NCBI GenBank assembly: GCA_902167325.1
Contig: LR632930.1
Coordinates: forward strand, 3,906,001-3,970,000
Direction: 5' to 3'
Length of the DNA: 64,000 bases
Source of the DNA: Chitinophaga pinensis
GTDB lineage: Bacteria > Bacteroidota > Bacteroidia > Chitinophagales > Chitinophagaceae
Notes under the pieces: model-generated
The model's input: the letters and a program-made list of their open reading frames with translations, nothing else
What the model was told of the DNA's origin: nothing
The model's database searches: none
Part shown: piece by piece, positions 39,173 through 49,350 of the stretch
Numbering within the stretch: the stretch's first letter is position 1
Layout: every line of letters begins with the position of its first letter
Made by a program: the position numbers and the translations under genes

Positions 39173-41323
39173 TCAATTATACGACTTGTCGTGCAGGTAT
39201 TTGAATATCTCCAGCTGCGCGCGCACCTTGCGGCCGGGGGCATGCTTGTAAGCATTCTGCTGTTCGTTGTCCAGTATCCGCACTTTCACATTGCTCAGCA
39301 GCTGAATATTGAGGATCTCTATCAGTTCCTGCCGGATAACGGGATCTTCGATGGCTACTGCCGCCTCCACGCGGTGGTCGAGGTTGCGCACCATCCAGTC
39401 GGATGAAGCGATGAACACCTTTTCCTGTCCGCCGTTATGGAACACAAACACCCTGGCATGCTCGAGGTATTCGTCTACGATACTGATCGCCTCAATGTCT
39501 TTCTTCCACTTCTTGCTGGACGTATAGGCGCAGCAGATACCGCGGATGATCAGGCGTACATCCACACCCGCACGGGCGGCTTCGTAGAGTTTATCGATCA
39601 TAATGTCGTCTGACAGGGAGTTCATCTTCAGCGTGATGGCAGCGGGCTTCTTATGGCGGGCGTTGCGGATCTCACGGTCCATATACCGGAGGAACGATTT
39701 GCGCATGTTATGCGGGCTTACCAGCAGCGTTTTGCAGGTTTGGAGGATCTTTTCATCGTGGCGCGGACTTTCGAGGTATCGGAAGATCCGGTTGATGTCG
39801 GCCATGATGCCACGGTCGCTCGTCAGCAGGCAATGATCGCCATACACCTTAGCTGTGCGTTCGTTGAGGTTGCCCGTGCTTACGAAACCGTACTGCACGG
39901 TGGAGTTGCCACTGCGCTTCTTGATCACGCAGATCTTGGCATGCACTTTCATGCCCGGCACGCCATACAGCACTTTCACGCCTTCTTCTTCCAGTCTTTC
40001 CTTCCACTTCAGGTTAGCCTCTTCATCGAACCTGGCCCGCAATTCCAGTACCACCACCACCTGTTTGCCGTTGCGCACGGCGTTGATGAGGGCGTTGATG
40101 ATGCGGCTGTTCTTGGCCAGCCTGTAGGCGGTGATCTTGATGGTAGTCACCTGCGGGTCCATGGCGGCTTCGCGCAGGAGGTCGATGATGGTATCGAAAG
40201 AGTGATACGGCGTATGCAGCATTACGTCCTGCTCACGGAGCACGCTCATTACACTGGGCACGTTCTGGAACAGGGGATGCACGATGGTTTTGCGGCGCTG
40301 GCGCTCGCGGGTGAAAACCTCATCGGGGAAGTCCATAAAGTCTTTGAAGTTATGGATCCTGCCACCGGGAAGGAGGTTGTCTTTCCGGGCGAGGCCGAGG
40401 CGGCGGATGAGGAATTCCAGCAGGTAGGGGTCTATCTGGCTGTCGTATATGAACCGTACCGGCTTGCCTTTGCGGCGTGCCTTGAGGCCCTTTTCCAGCT
40501 GGTGGATGAGGGGAGTGGCAATGTCATTATCGATATCCAGCTCCGCATCGCGGGTAACCTTGATGATGGAGGAGGTGAATTTATCGTATCCAAAGTAGGA
40601 GAAGATGTGCGGGAGGTTGAAGCGGATCACATCTTCCAGCAGCATGATGTCGTGCTCGCCTTCCTTGCTGGGCAGGATGAGGAAGCGGGGCAATACCGTG
40701 GTGGGGATCTCGATCAGCGCATACGTCTGCCGCACGCTGTTATCTTCTTTCGCAAGCACAATGGCGAGGTAGATGGATTTGTCGCGCAGGTAGGGCAGGG
40801 TGGGGATGGATTCCACCATGAGGGGGATGATGTTGGTGCGTACATGGTCCGTGAAATAATTCTGGACAAACTTCTGCTGCTCGCGGTTGAGCTGCTTTTC
40901 TGTATGCAGGTAGATGTGCTCGCGTTTGAGTTCTTCTTCGATTTCCCGGTAGATGCGGTCGAACTCCTGCTGTTGAGCAATCACCATCGTCTGTATCTCT
41001 TCAAGGATGCGCTCGGGATTTTCTTCGAGGTGCATACGGGCCGATTTGCCGAAGCTCACCATCCTTTTAAGCGTGGCTACACGTACGCGGAAGAACTCAT
41101 CGAGGTTGTTGGAGAATATGCCAAGAAAGCGTAGTCTTTCGTATAAAGGAACCGTAGTATCTGCGGCTTCCTGGAGTACTCTGGCATTGAAGGAAAGCCA
41201 GCTGATGTCCCGCACTATCGTTTTTCTTTTAGGAAAAGCGGTCTTTATTTTCGTCGTCTTCTTCACCGGAATGTTTTTAAGCGGCGCCGGTAATATAGCG
41301 GCAGCAGCAGAGTCGGATCTCAT
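39173..41323 (-). CDS. ppk1: Polyphosphate kinase 1
   Basis: 716 residues. It makes inorganic polyphosphate from ATP at the membrane. ISWLSFNARVLQEAADTTVPLYERLRFLGIFSNNLDEFFRVRVATLK is the N-domain signature; the active-site histidine lies in GMKVHAKICVIKK, and FVSTGNLNERTAKVYGDHCLLT and RVFVFHNGG follow in the two phospholipase-D-like domains. It begins with an Ala/Lys-rich tail that may be shorter if a later start is used. It precedes the ppx-like gene. Confidence 0.95.
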   Translation of the reverse strand: MRSDSAAAAILPAPLKNIPVKKTTKIKTAFPKRKTIVRDISWLSFNARVLQEAADTTVPLYERLRFLGIFSNNLDEFFRVRVATLKRMVSFGKSARMHLEENPERILEEIQTMVIAQQQEFDRIYREIEEELKREHIYLHTEKQLNREQQKFVQNYFTDHVRTNIIPLMVESIPTLPYLRDKSIYLAIVLAKEDNSVRQTYALIEIPTTVLPRFLILPSKEGEHDIMLLEDVIRFNLPHIFSYFGYDKFTSSIIKVTRDAELDIDNDIATPLIHQLEKGLKARRKGKPVRFIYDSQIDPYLLEFLIRRLGLARKDNLLPGGRIHNFKDFMDFPDEVFTRERQRRKTIVHPLFQNVPSVMSVLREQDVMLHTPYHSFDTIIDLLREAAMDPQVTTIKITAYRLAKNSRIINALINAVRNGKQVVVVLELRARFDEEANLKWKERLEEEGVKVLYGVPGMKVHAKICVIKKRSGNSTVQYGFVSTGNLNERTAKVYGDHCLLTSDRGIMADINRIFRYLESPRHDEKILQTCKTLLVSPHNMRKSFLRYMDREIRNARHKKPAAITLKMNSLSDDIMIDKLYEAARAGVDVRLIIRGICCAYTSSKKWKKDIEAISIVDEYLEHARVFVFHNGGQEKVFIASSDWMVRNLDHRVEAAVAIEDPVIRQELIEILNIQLLSNVKVRILDNEQQNAYKHAPGRKVRAQLEIFKYLHDKSYN

Positions 41324-41518
41324 AAATGCACATGATTTTGGAGCGTTGGCAAAGCCACATATAATTGCAGGGCAAAAATGAGGAAAAACCCGGGTGCCGT
41401 AATCCGTGCCGTGTTAACTTACTATTAAATTACGCATTTCTGCCCGCAATTGTTGGGCGAATGAACGCCATTTATGGCAAAAAGAGTGCCGCGGCGTGAA
41501 AAGGAGCAACGGAAACCA

Positions 41519-42553
41519 TTATTGTGCGGGAGGATCGTTGTGTGCGGGAGCTGCATCGCGCTGTTTGTTGTAAAGCGGAATGGCGATCATGCTGCCGAAG
41601 CCCAGCACGATCATCAGTGCGGTTTGCGCCAGCCAGATGATCCAGCCAAAGGCGAAACCGATGGTGGCAGAAATACCATACAGTACAAGGATCTGCTGCA
41701 CGATATACTGGTATGCGCCGATGCCGCCCTGTGTGGCGATCATGCCGATGCTGCCGAAGGCGAGGATAGACAATGCGGCTTTAACCCCGAGGCCCACCGT
41801 ATCGTCGAGGCACCAGAAAGCGATGTAGACCTGCGAGAAATACAGGAGCCACATCAGTACGGTGTAAAAGATGAACCAGCCTTTATCTTTCAGTTTACCG
41901 ATGGAAAGGATGCCTTCCACAATACCGCGGAGCAGGTTGCGGAAAGAGATGCCGGCTTTGGTGCTTTTAAAGCGGCGCAGGAGCCAGGCGGTAAGCAACA
42001 CAACCCCAAGTACCACCAGTGCAATGATGATCCAGGAAGTCAGCGGAACGCCGGTGAATTTGGCGGAAAGGGGTACCCAGATATACGTGCTTACGAATGC
42101 GCCCACCACATCCACCTGAATCAGTACGGTGGCGGTGAGGAGGAGCAGGAGGCATACGAGGTCCATACCGCGTTCAGCGATCATGGTACCCACGAGGCGG
42201 TCTACCGGTATGCGTTCATATCTGGAAAGCACGCCGCAACGGGCTACTTCTCCCAGCCGCGGAACGGCGAGGTTCAGCAGGTAGCCGATCATAACGGCGA
42301 AGAAGGTATTGCGTTTGGAAGGGTTGTACCCCAGCGGAGTGAAGAGGAGCCTCCAGCGAACGGCGCGTACCCAGTGGCTGCCGATGCCGAGGATCATGGT
42401 GGGGATCAGGAGCCAGTAATTGGCGTGCCGCATGGCTTCCTTGATCTCCAGGAGCTGCCGGGAGGAGAATCCGCGAACGGTCCACCAGATGATGAGAATG
42501 CCGAGTCCGAGGAAAACTGCAAATTGAATGATGGTTTTGAGCGTTTTCGGCAT
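41519..42553 (-). CDS. Flippase-like (LPG synthase transmembrane, YbhN-type) protein
   Basis: 344 residues with eight or more membrane helices, DUF2156-less form of the lysylphosphatidylglycerol synthase transmembrane family (UPF0104). RLGEVARCGVLSRYERIPVDRLVGTMIAERGMDLVCLL and ATQGGIGAYQYIVQQILVLYGIS are the conserved blocks. Relatives are thought to flip lipids or lipid-linked glycans. It follows panD by 27 bases, which is probably an operon of convenience. Confidence 0.87.
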   Translation of the reverse strand: MPKTLKTIIQFAVFLGLGILIIWWTVRGFSSRQLLEIKEAMRHANYWLLIPTMILGIGSHWVRAVRWRLLFTPLGYNPSKRNTFFAVMIGYLLNLAVPRLGEVARCGVLSRYERIPVDRLVGTMIAERGMDLVCLLLLLTATVLIQVDVVGAFVSTYIWVPLSAKFTGVPLTSWIIIALVVLGVVLLTAWLLRRFKSTKAGISFRNLLRGIVEGILSIGKLKDKGWFIFYTVLMWLLYFSQVYIAFWCLDDTVGLGVKAALSILAFGSIGMIATQGGIGAYQYIVQQILVLYGISATIGFAFGWIIWLAQTALMIVLGFGSMIAIPLYNKQRDAAPAHNDPPAQ

Positions 42554-42580
42554 ATCAGGAGGGTATGTGCTGGGAGCGGA

Positions 42581-42925
42581 CTATAATTTATTGCCTTCTT
42601 TCGGGAATACGGCGATGGGAACGAACTGTTTGGCAGCTTCGAACTCCAGGGTAGCGTAGGAAATAATGATGACGATATCGCCAACTGCCACGAGGCGGGC
42701 TGCGGGGCCGTTCATGCAAACCACGCCGGAGCCGCGCTTGCCTTTAATGATATATGTTTCGAGGCGTTCGCCGTTATTCACGTTCACGACCTGAACTTTC
42801 TCATTGGCAATCAGGTTGGCCGCATCCATCAGATCTTCATCGATAGTGATACTGCCCACGTAGTTGAGATTGGCTTCCGTGATAACCGCTCTGTGAATCT
42901 TAGATTTTAATACTTCGATCAGCAT
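42581..42925 (-). CDS. panD: Aspartate 1-decarboxylase
   Basis: 114 residues. It makes beta-alanine from aspartate for pantothenate. The pyruvoyl self-cleavage site is Gly24-Ser25 in [17 protein letters not shown]; the C-terminal NGPAARL block is intact. It lies 46 bases after panC and completes the pantothenate set with panB and panC in this window (panE not seen). Confidence 0.96.
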   Translation of the reverse strand: MLIEVLKSKIHRAVITEANLNYVGSITIDEDLMDAANLIANEKVQVVNVNNGERLETYIIKGKRGSGVVCMNGPAARLVAVGDIVIIISYATLEFEAAKQFVPIAVFPKEGNKL

Positions 42926-42971
42926 ATTTCTGGTGTAGTCCGCAAAGGTAGAGGAATTTCCGGTAAATAAC

Positions 42972-43820
42972 CTACAGCCCTGCCGTCATATTGTCAATCA
43001 ATCTGATATCTCCCAGTTTGGCTGCCACGAGGATAGCCATGGGTCCGGCCACGGTGGCCTCCAGCAGCCGGAGGTCTTCCGCAGATGCGAGGGCGAGGTA
43101 ATCCGGTATAAAGCCGGCAGCTGCGAGGCGGGCGAGTCCTTCTTCCTGTAATCCGGGGAAAGGGCGGGAGGAAAGGTTATCTTTGACCCACTGAAGCGTG
43201 CGGCTGATTTCCACGGCCTGCCCCCTTTGTTCAGGTGTGAGGCGCATATTGCGGCTGCTCATGGCCAGCCCGTCGGTTTCCCGGAGGGTGGGGCAGATGT
43301 GCAGATTTACCGGGGAGTTGGTGATTTCCAGTAAACGTTTGATAATCATGCATTGCTGGAAGTCTTTCTGCCCCATATAAAGATCATCGGGCTGTACGGC
43401 ATTGAGTAATTTATCTACAATGATGCCAACGCCCTGAAAATGATTGGGGCGGTAAGCGCCTTCGAGAACGGACTCTATGTAACCGAAATCGTAGTGAATG
43501 TGTTGAGCGCCAGGCCCTTCGGGGTACATTTCTGCCACGGAGGGGAGAAAGAGGTAGTTTACGCCGGCGGCTGTGAGGAGGAGAATGTCTTCCTGAAGGG
43601 TGGAAGGGTATTTTTCGAAGTCTTTCGGGTCGTTAAACTGTGTAGGGTTTACAAAAATGGACGCGACAACGATGTCGCAGTCTTTCCCGGCCGATTCAAT
43701 GAGTGAGATGTGTCCCTGATGAAGGGCGCCCATGGTTGGGGCGAATCCTATCCGTTTTCCTGCCTTTTTTTCCTGTCCCAGCGCCTCTCTGAGATCCGCT
43801 ACCCGCTTGAATAGATACAT
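42972..43820 (-). CDS. panC: Pantothenate synthetase
   Basis: 282 residues. It joins pantoate and beta-alanine with ATP. Nucleotidyl-transferase motifs are clear: [53 protein letters not shown] and the KMSKS-like [14 protein letters not shown]. It is the first gene of panC-panD-flippase and is divergent from the half-length glycogen synthase, an arrangement I know from other Bacteroidota. Confidence 0.97.
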   Translation of the reverse strand: MYLFKRVADLREALGQEKKAGKRIGFAPTMGALHQGHISLIESAGKDCDIVVASIFVNPTQFNDPKDFEKYPSTLQEDILLLTAAGVNYLFLPSVAEMYPEGPGAQHIHYDFGYIESVLEGAYRPNHFQGVGIIVDKLLNAVQPDDLYMGQKDFQQCMIIKRLLEITNSPVNLHICPTLRETDGLAMSSRNMRLTPEQRGQAVEISRTLQWVKDNLSSRPFPGLQEEGLARLAAAGFIPDYLALASAEDLRLLEATVAGPMAILVAAKLGDIRLIDNMTAGL

Positions 43821-43881
43821 AAACCTTTGCTTAAAAGGATGTTAAAAGTGACAAATTGGCCAGTAATACCTAAAAATTTCG

Positions 43882-43889
43882 TAGTTTTG
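43882..43889 (+). promoter_or_regulatory. -7 element of the glycogen synthase-like gene
   Basis: TAGTTTTG, an exact TAnnTTTG match, 41 bases upstream of the ATG. A TTG lies upstream with a 23-base spacer rather than 19. Confidence 0.5.
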
Positions 43890-43930
43890 CATGCCAAATT
43901 AAAAATAACTGCATTAATAATCAGCAATAA

Positions 43931-44752
43931 ATGTCCACAAAGAAAAGAATTCTTTTTATTGCCCAGGAAATGTCCCCGTATCTCGATTTAACGGAGTACG
44001 CGGAAATGGTCAATAAAATGGCGATCAAGTCGAATGAGGCGGGCCTGGAAGTGAGGGTTATCATGCCAAGGTTTGGTAGTATCAACGAACGGAGGCATCG
44101 GTTACATGAAGTGGTAAGACTGTCCGGTATCAACATTGTGATTGACGGGGATGATTACCCGTTGATTATCAAGGTGGCTTCGTTACCGAACGCTCGTCTG
44201 CAGGTTTATTTCCTGGACAACGAAGATTATTTTAAGCGAAAGAACGTTTTCAGCGATGACGACGGTACTTTTTATGACGACAATGCCGCGCGGATGGTAT
44301 TTTTCTGCAAAGGCGCCCTGGAAACCGTGAAGAAGTTCGGCTGGCCGCCGGACATCATTCATTGCTCCGGCTGGATGACGTCTCTGATTCCCGTATATCT
44401 TAAAACGGCGTATAAGAAAGAGCCTGTATTCGCGCAAACGAAGACGGTTTTCTCCATGGAGCCTAACAGCTTCAAGGATAAACTGGGGGCAACTTTCATT
44501 AAGAAAGCAATTATCAGCAACCAGATCAAGGAAAAAGACCTGGAAATTTATAAAGAAGGCACCAACGGAGCTATTAACCGTGGAGCCGCCAAGTATGCCG
44601 ACGCAGTAATCCTGGCAGGAGAGAAGGTGGAAAAGAAGTCTGTGGATGAAGTGAAGGCTGAAAAAGGCAAGATAATTTTGCCTTACAAGAAGGATAACGA
44701 AGACCTGGCGGATTATCTCCAGATATACAACCAGCTTTTAGGCGTAAAATAA
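43931..44752 (+). CDS. Glycogen/starch synthase, N-terminal domain only
   Basis: 273 residues, about half the usual 480 of GlgA. It matches only the N-terminal Rossmann domain of GT5 glycogen synthases: RILFIAQEMSPYLDLTEYAEMVNKM, VRVIMPRFGSINERRHRLHEV, DIIHCSGWMTSLIPVYLKT and ADAVILAG. The C-terminal nucleotide-binding domain is missing, the frame is intact and the stop is clean. The glucan primer motif KxGG is not seen; the start has Y-L-D-L-T-E instead. It may be a regulator or scaffold rather than an enzyme (inference). Divergent from panC. Confidence 0.85.
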   Translation: MSTKKRILFIAQEMSPYLDLTEYAEMVNKMAIKSNEAGLEVRVIMPRFGSINERRHRLHEVVRLSGINIVIDGDDYPLIIKVASLPNARLQVYFLDNEDYFKRKNVFSDDDGTFYDDNAARMVFFCKGALETVKKFGWPPDIIHCSGWMTSLIPVYLKTAYKKEPVFAQTKTVFSMEPNSFKDKLGATFIKKAIISNQIKEKDLEIYKEGTNGAINRGAAKYADAVILAGEKVEKKSVDEVKAEKGKIILPYKKDNEDLADYLQIYNQLLGVK

Positions 44753-44758
44753 GTCCGG

Positions 44759-44835
44759 GAAAAATTAAAAATGAAAAGTTAAAACTGTCGGCGGCATAAC
44801 CGTTGTTAAGTCATTCTTTTTATTTTTAATTTTTC
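44759..44835. repeat. AT-rich inverted repeat between the GT5-like and DUF4270 genes
   Basis: GAAAAATTAAAAATGAAAAG (44759-44778) pairs with the segment 44816-44835 with one mismatch over 20 bases; a 37-base loop lies between. Read as RNA it is an A-U stem that may act as a weak terminator. The sequence also resembles AT-rich remnants found between genes of other Bacteroidota. Confidence 0.5.
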
Positions 44836-44867
44836 TATTTAGTCAACAAACCGAACAAACCAATTAC

Positions 44868-46229
44868 GTGAAGATTCAATTCAGGACACTGGGCTTCGCC
44901 GCCGCCTTCCTCACAGCCCTCTACGCCTTCTCCGGCTGTAACGAGGCTACCGTTCTCGGCAAGGAACTTATTCCAGGCTCAGACAAGGTTGTTGTGAAAG
45001 ACACCACGATCAATAACCTGATCACGAGTAACATCGCCCGCGTGGATTCCAGCATACGTACCGGTAACTCCTATTACCAGGGTGTGCTGGGAAGCATCAC
45101 AAATGATCCCATTTTCGGTAAATCCCATGGCTTCCTTTACACACAGGTGAGCCTCCCCAAAGCAGATTTCACCTTCGAAGGCACCGGCTGGGTCCTCGAT
45201 TCCGTTGTGCTGTATGTTGGTTGCGACACCGTTTGGTATGGCGAAAACGCCCCGCTCAACGTAAAGGTGTACCGGATGAACGAGCCGAACTTCAAGATCG
45301 ATACCGCTTACATGTACAACGCTCCGCGGTCGTACGACCTCTCCAAAGAGATCGGAAACACCACGGTTAACCCGGTATATCCCAAAGACTCCCTGTCTAT
45401 CTACGGTGTTAAATACGCTCCCCAGCTCCGCATTCCCCTGAAAGCTTCTTTCGGGCAGGAACTGCTGCAGCAAAGGGCAGACGGTGCTTTCAAAAACGAC
45501 TCCTCGTTCCGCGACTGGCTGAAAGGCCTCGCCATTGTGCCCGATACCACCAACGGCCGCACCATGCTGTACACCAACCTGAACTCAGGCAGCACCCGCG
45601 TTACGGTTTACTATAAGAACTCAGAGAAAGACTCCCTGATGGCGAATTTCACATTCGACCCTTATAGCTCCGCACATGCCAACTACTTCGCCCGTAATTA
45701 TACCGGTAAAGAAGTGGCAGGTCTTATCAACACAGCAAATCCCCTCGGCGATAACGTAGTGTATATCCAGGAAGCTCCCGGTATCTATACCAACATCACC
45801 ATCCCTAATCTTGAAGACGTTCCCAACGCCGTTATCAATAAAGCGGAAGTGGTGATCACAGAGATCAACAGCGGCTCAGCAGGACTTGATAACATCTTCA
45901 CCGAACCCTCACGCCTCATGCTGCGCCGTTACTTAACGCACGACAGCCTTTCCTTCCTGTTCGACTACGGAAATCCTTCCAGTCCTGATCCTGGATTCGG
46001 AGGTAATAAAATTGTCATTAGTGATCTTGGCCCCTATAAAGTTGTTCAATATAAATTTAATATTGCACGACATTTGCAACTGGCCCAACAGAAGAAGATT
46101 GAGAACTCAGTGCTGAAACTGGAAGGCTGGTCCAGCAGGATGATCGACTTACCACGGCTCAAAGCCGGAGGAGGAAGTGCCACCCCGCCTGCCAACGTCA
46201 AACTCAGGATCATTTATACAGAATTATAA
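44868..46229 (+). CDS. DUF4270 family lipoprotein
   Basis: 453 residues from a GTG start. The signal KIQFRTLGFAAAFLTALYAFSGC ends in a lipobox (FSGC). The mature part opens with NEATVLGKELIPGSDKVVVKDTTI, the typical DUF4270 start, and is a beta-rich envelope protein. Function unknown; the family is near-universal in Bacteroidota and often sits beside glycogen synthase-like and panC genes, as here. It ends 12 bases before metK. Confidence 0.85.
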   Translation: MKIQFRTLGFAAAFLTALYAFSGCNEATVLGKELIPGSDKVVVKDTTINNLITSNIARVDSSIRTGNSYYQGVLGSITNDPIFGKSHGFLYTQVSLPKADFTFEGTGWVLDSVVLYVGCDTVWYGENAPLNVKVYRMNEPNFKIDTAYMYNAPRSYDLSKEIGNTTVNPVYPKDSLSIYGVKYAPQLRIPLKASFGQELLQQRADGAFKNDSSFRDWLKGLAIVPDTTNGRTMLYTNLNSGSTRVTVYYKNSEKDSLMANFTFDPYSSAHANYFARNYTGKEVAGLINTANPLGDNVVYIQEAPGIYTNITIPNLEDVPNAVINKAEVVITEINSGSAGLDNIFTEPSRLMLRRYLTHDSLSFLFDYGNPSSPDPGFGGNKIVISDLGPYKVVQYKFNIARHLQLAQQKKIENSVLKLEGWSSRMIDLPRLKAGGGSATPPANVKLRIIYTEL

Positions 46230-46241
46230 TCTAGCACACTC

Positions 46242-47495
46242 ATGCCTTATTTATTTACATCAGAATCCGTATCGGAAGGGCACCCGGATAAGGTTGCCGA
46301 CCAGATCTCGGATGCACTCATCGATAACTTCCTGGCATATGACCTCAATTCCAAAGTTGCCTGTGAAACGTTAGTAACTACCGGTCAGGTGGTACTGGCG
46401 GGAGAAGTAAAATCAGAAGCTTACCTCGACGTGCAGGATATCGCCCGCGAAGTGATCCGTAAAATCGGATACACCAAGAGCGAGTACATGTTCGAAGCAA
46501 ATTCCTGCGGCATCTTCTCCGCAATTCACGAACAATCTTCCGACATCAATCAGGGTGTGGAGCGCTCTAACCCAGAAGAGCAGGGTGCAGGCGATCAGGG
46601 TATGATGTTCGGTTACGCAACCCGCGAAACCGAGAACTACATGCCGCTGGCACTGGATCTGGCGCACAAGCTCCTCATCGAGCTGGCAGCCCTCCGCCGC
46701 GAAAATAAAGAAGTATCCTACCTCCGCCCTGATGCGAAGAGCCAGGTAACTATCGAATACTCCGACGACAATCAGCCTATCCGTATCGATACGATCGTAA
46801 TCTCTACCCAGCATGACGATTTCGCGAAAGACGCGGAAATGCTGGCAAAGATCAAAGCTGACATGATCAACATCCTCATTCCGCGCGTGAAAGCCCAGCT
46901 GAAGCCGGAACTGCAGGCGCTGTTTAATGATAAGATCACGTATCACATCAACCCTACCGGGAAGTTCGTGATCGGTGGCCCTCACGGCGATACCGGCCTT
47001 ACCGGCCGCAAAATCATCGTAGACACTTATGGTGGTAAAGGTGCGCATGGTGGTGGTGCATTCTCCGGTAAAGATCCTTCCAAAGTGGATCGCTCTGCAG
47101 CATACGCTACCCGCCACATCGCTAAAAACCTCGTAGCCGCCGGTGTGTGCGACGAAGTGCTCGTTCAGGTTTCCTACGCTATCGGTGTAGCTAAGCCCTG
47201 CGGCGTTTTCGTTGACACTTACGGTACTGCCAAAGTTGGTCTCAATGATGGTGAGATCGCCCGCAAAGTAGAAGAGATCTTCGACCTTCGCCCTTACGCT
47301 ATCGAGCAGCGCCTGAAACTGCGCAGCCCGATCTACGGTGAAACCGCTGCTTATGGCCACATGGGCCGCGACAGCCAGGTGGTAACCAAAGTGTTCAACA
47401 AAGGCAAGAAATCCGAGAAGAAAGTAGAAGTAGAACTCTTCACCTGGGAAAAACTCGATTACGTTGAGAAGGTAAAGGCCGCTTTCGGACTCTAA
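46242..47495 (+). CDS. metK: S-adenosylmethionine synthetase
   Basis: 417 residues. It makes SAM from methionine and ATP. All blocks are present: [59 protein letters not shown] and the P-loop-like [22 protein letters not shown]. The metal and K+ sites look intact. No SAM riboswitch is seen: the DUF4270 gene ends just 12 bases upstream. A bidirectional terminator follows. Confidence 0.97.
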   Translation: MPYLFTSESVSEGHPDKVADQISDALIDNFLAYDLNSKVACETLVTTGQVVLAGEVKSEAYLDVQDIAREVIRKIGYTKSEYMFEANSCGIFSAIHEQSSDINQGVERSNPEEQGAGDQGMMFGYATRETENYMPLALDLAHKLLIELAALRRENKEVSYLRPDAKSQVTIEYSDDNQPIRIDTIVISTQHDDFAKDAEMLAKIKADMINILIPRVKAQLKPELQALFNDKITYHINPTGKFVIGGPHGDTGLTGRKIIVDTYGGKGAHGGGAFSGKDPSKVDRSAAYATRHIAKNLVAAGVCDEVLVQVSYAIGVAKPCGVFVDTYGTAKVGLNDGEIARKVEEIFDLRPYAIEQRLKLRSPIYGETAAYGHMGRDSQVVTKVFNKGKKSEKKVEVELFTWEKLDYVEKVKAAFGL

Positions 47496-47511
47496 CCTTT
47501 ACAGCATAAAG

Positions 47512-47545
47512 AAAAAGGCTGCCTGATAACCAGGCAGCCTTTTTT
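47512..47545. terminator. Bidirectional terminator after metK
   Basis: AAAAAGGCTGCCTG paired with CAGGCAGCCTTTTTT. It ends metK on the plus strand and the GMC oxidoreductase gene on the minus strand. Confidence 0.9.
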
Positions 47546-47562
47546 ATGTCATAAAAGCACGT

Positions 47563-49260
47563 TTACAGCGTGCCTTTTTTCAATTCTTTAACGGCATGAT
47601 CACAGGCCCTCGCAGTAAGGGCCATATAAGTGAGCGAAGGGTTCTGATTGGCAGAAGAGGTCATACAGCTGCCATCCGTTACGAATACATTCTGCACATC
47701 GTGCAGCTGGTTCCATTTGTTGAGGACAGACGTTTTAGGATCCAGCCCCATACGGGCGGTACCCATCTCATGGACACATTCACCCCCGATATAATCGTAA
47801 TCAAAGGCCTGTATGTCCTTAAAACCGCCTTTATCGAGCATTTCGGCAGCGCTGTCTCTCATATCCGTACGCATCTTCTTCTCATTATCCTTAATCTCGA
47901 AGTTTACGCGCACCAGCGGCAGGCCCCATTTGTCTTTCTGACTGTCGTGCAGCACGATGCGGTTATCTGCATACGGCAGCGTTTCTCCCCAGGCGCTCAT
48001 CCACATGGCCCATTTACCGGGTGAGGTGAGATGTTTCTTGAAATCAACCCCATACCCGTCGATGGTGGTCTGATCGTTCCAGGCTTCGCGCTCGGCGTAG
48101 CCCTGGTATCCGAAGCCGCGTACATAATCGCTGCGCCGTGTGTGGTCATCCACATTACGGAAGCGGGGGATATAGACCCCCACCGGGCGGCGCCCTTTGT
48201 AATACACATCGTTCCATCCGTCGATACGGCCCATGGCGCCAACTTTGAAATGGTGGTCCATCAGGTGGCGGCCTACGAGGTCGTAGTTATTGCCCATGCC
48301 ATGCTTAAACTCAGGAGAGGCAGATTGAAGGAGGATGGAAGCGGTGCCGATGGTGGAGGCGTTGAGGAAAACGATACGGGCATAGAACTCGGTGGTTTCC
48401 TTCGTTTCAGCATCAATGACAGCTACGCCTTTCGCCCGCTGTTTCTCTTTATCATACAGCACTTCGCTCACCACGCTGAATGGGCGGATGGTGAGGTTAC
48501 CGGTAGCCATGGCAGCCGGCAGGGTAGATGAGTTGCTGCTGAAGTAACCGCCGAACGGGCAGCCGCGGGAGCACAGGTTGCGGAACTGGCAGGGACCACG
48601 TTCTTTAAACCCGCGTGTGAGGTTGGCCACACGCCCGATGGTAAGCAGGCGGTCTTTAAACTTATCGCGTAGTTGTGATTGCAGATGTTCTTCGACACAA
48701 TTCAGGTCCATCGGAGGGAGGAATTCACCGTCGGGGAGGTGATCCAGTCCTTCAGCCTGGCCACTCACCCCGATAAATCGTTCCACGTAGTCATACCAGG
48801 GGGATATGTCTTTGTAACGGATGGGCCAGTCCACCCCATGTCCATCTTTGGCATTGGCTTCAAAATCGAGGTCGCTCAGGCGGTAGCATTGCCTTCCCCA
48901 TGTGAGGGATCGGCCGCCAACATGATATCCTCTGATCCAGCTGAAGGGCTTATCCTGAATGTATGGGTGATCTTTATCCCTTACAAAGAAATGCTTGGTG
49001 CTTTCATCGTAAGCTGCGCTTTGAACAGGGTCTTCAACCCGGTCGGTATTCACGGTGAGGAGGCGGTGCGGAAACTCCCATGGGTGCTTGGTAGCAGTGG
49101 GGTAATCCTTCACGTGTTCCACATTGCGGCCACGTTCCAGTAATAAAACCTTCAGTCCTTTCTCACAAAGTTCTTTTGCTGCCCAACCGCCACTAATACC
49201 TGATCCAACTACGATTGCGTCATAGGATTGCTGCGATGCTGCCTTAATGTTAAGGTTCAT
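47563..49260 (-). CDS. GMC family oxidoreductase
   Basis: 565 residues from MNLNIKAASQQ. FAD-dependent alcohol or sugar dehydrogenase. The dinucleotide motif is VVGSGISGGWAAKELCEKG; GGRSLTWGRQCYRLSDLDFEAN, LCSRGCPFGGYFSSN and the C-terminal HEMGTARMG and DGSCMTSSANQNPSLTYMALTARAC are GMC blocks. This subtype works with a small gluconate 2-dehydrogenase subunit 3 partner; the only such gene in the window lies at 58692-59267 in the polysaccharide operon. An in-frame start 51 bases upstream is unlikely. Confidence 0.92.
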   Translation of the reverse strand: MNLNIKAASQQSYDAIVVGSGISGGWAAKELCEKGLKVLLLERGRNVEHVKDYPTATKHPWEFPHRLLTVNTDRVEDPVQSAAYDESTKHFFVRDKDHPYIQDKPFSWIRGYHVGGRSLTWGRQCYRLSDLDFEANAKDGHGVDWPIRYKDISPWYDYVERFIGVSGQAEGLDHLPDGEFLPPMDLNCVEEHLQSQLRDKFKDRLLTIGRVANLTRGFKERGPCQFRNLCSRGCPFGGYFSSNSSTLPAAMATGNLTIRPFSVVSEVLYDKEKQRAKGVAVIDAETKETTEFYARIVFLNASTIGTASILLQSASPEFKHGMGNNYDLVGRHLMDHHFKVGAMGRIDGWNDVYYKGRRPVGVYIPRFRNVDDHTRRSDYVRGFGYQGYAEREAWNDQTTIDGYGVDFKKHLTSPGKWAMWMSAWGETLPYADNRIVLHDSQKDKWGLPLVRVNFEIKDNEKKMRTDMRDSAAEMLDKGGFKDIQAFDYDYIGGECVHEMGTARMGLDPKTSVLNKWNQLHDVQNVFVTDGSCMTSSANQNPSLTYMALTARACDHAVKELKKGTL

Positions 49261-49294
49261 TATGTTAGTTAATATGCTTTTGCATTCCGAATTT

Positions 49295-49328
49295 AAAAAA
49301 AATCCGGTCATTTCTGACCGGATTTTTT
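49295..49328 (-). terminator. Terminator of the giant T9SS gene
   Basis: AATCCGGTCA paired with TGACCGGATT, loop TTTC, with a T-run on the minus strand, 23 bases past the stop. Confidence 0.85.
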
Positions 49329-49350
49329 ATTTACTGCTGTTAGCTAAGCC

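Noticed and set aside
39653-41134. A 493-codon frame antisense to ppk1
   Set aside because: No family features; ppk1 on the other strand is unmistakable.
46200-46242. SAM riboswitch before metK
   Set aside because: Only 12 bases separate metK from the DUF4270 gene, with no room for an aptamer.
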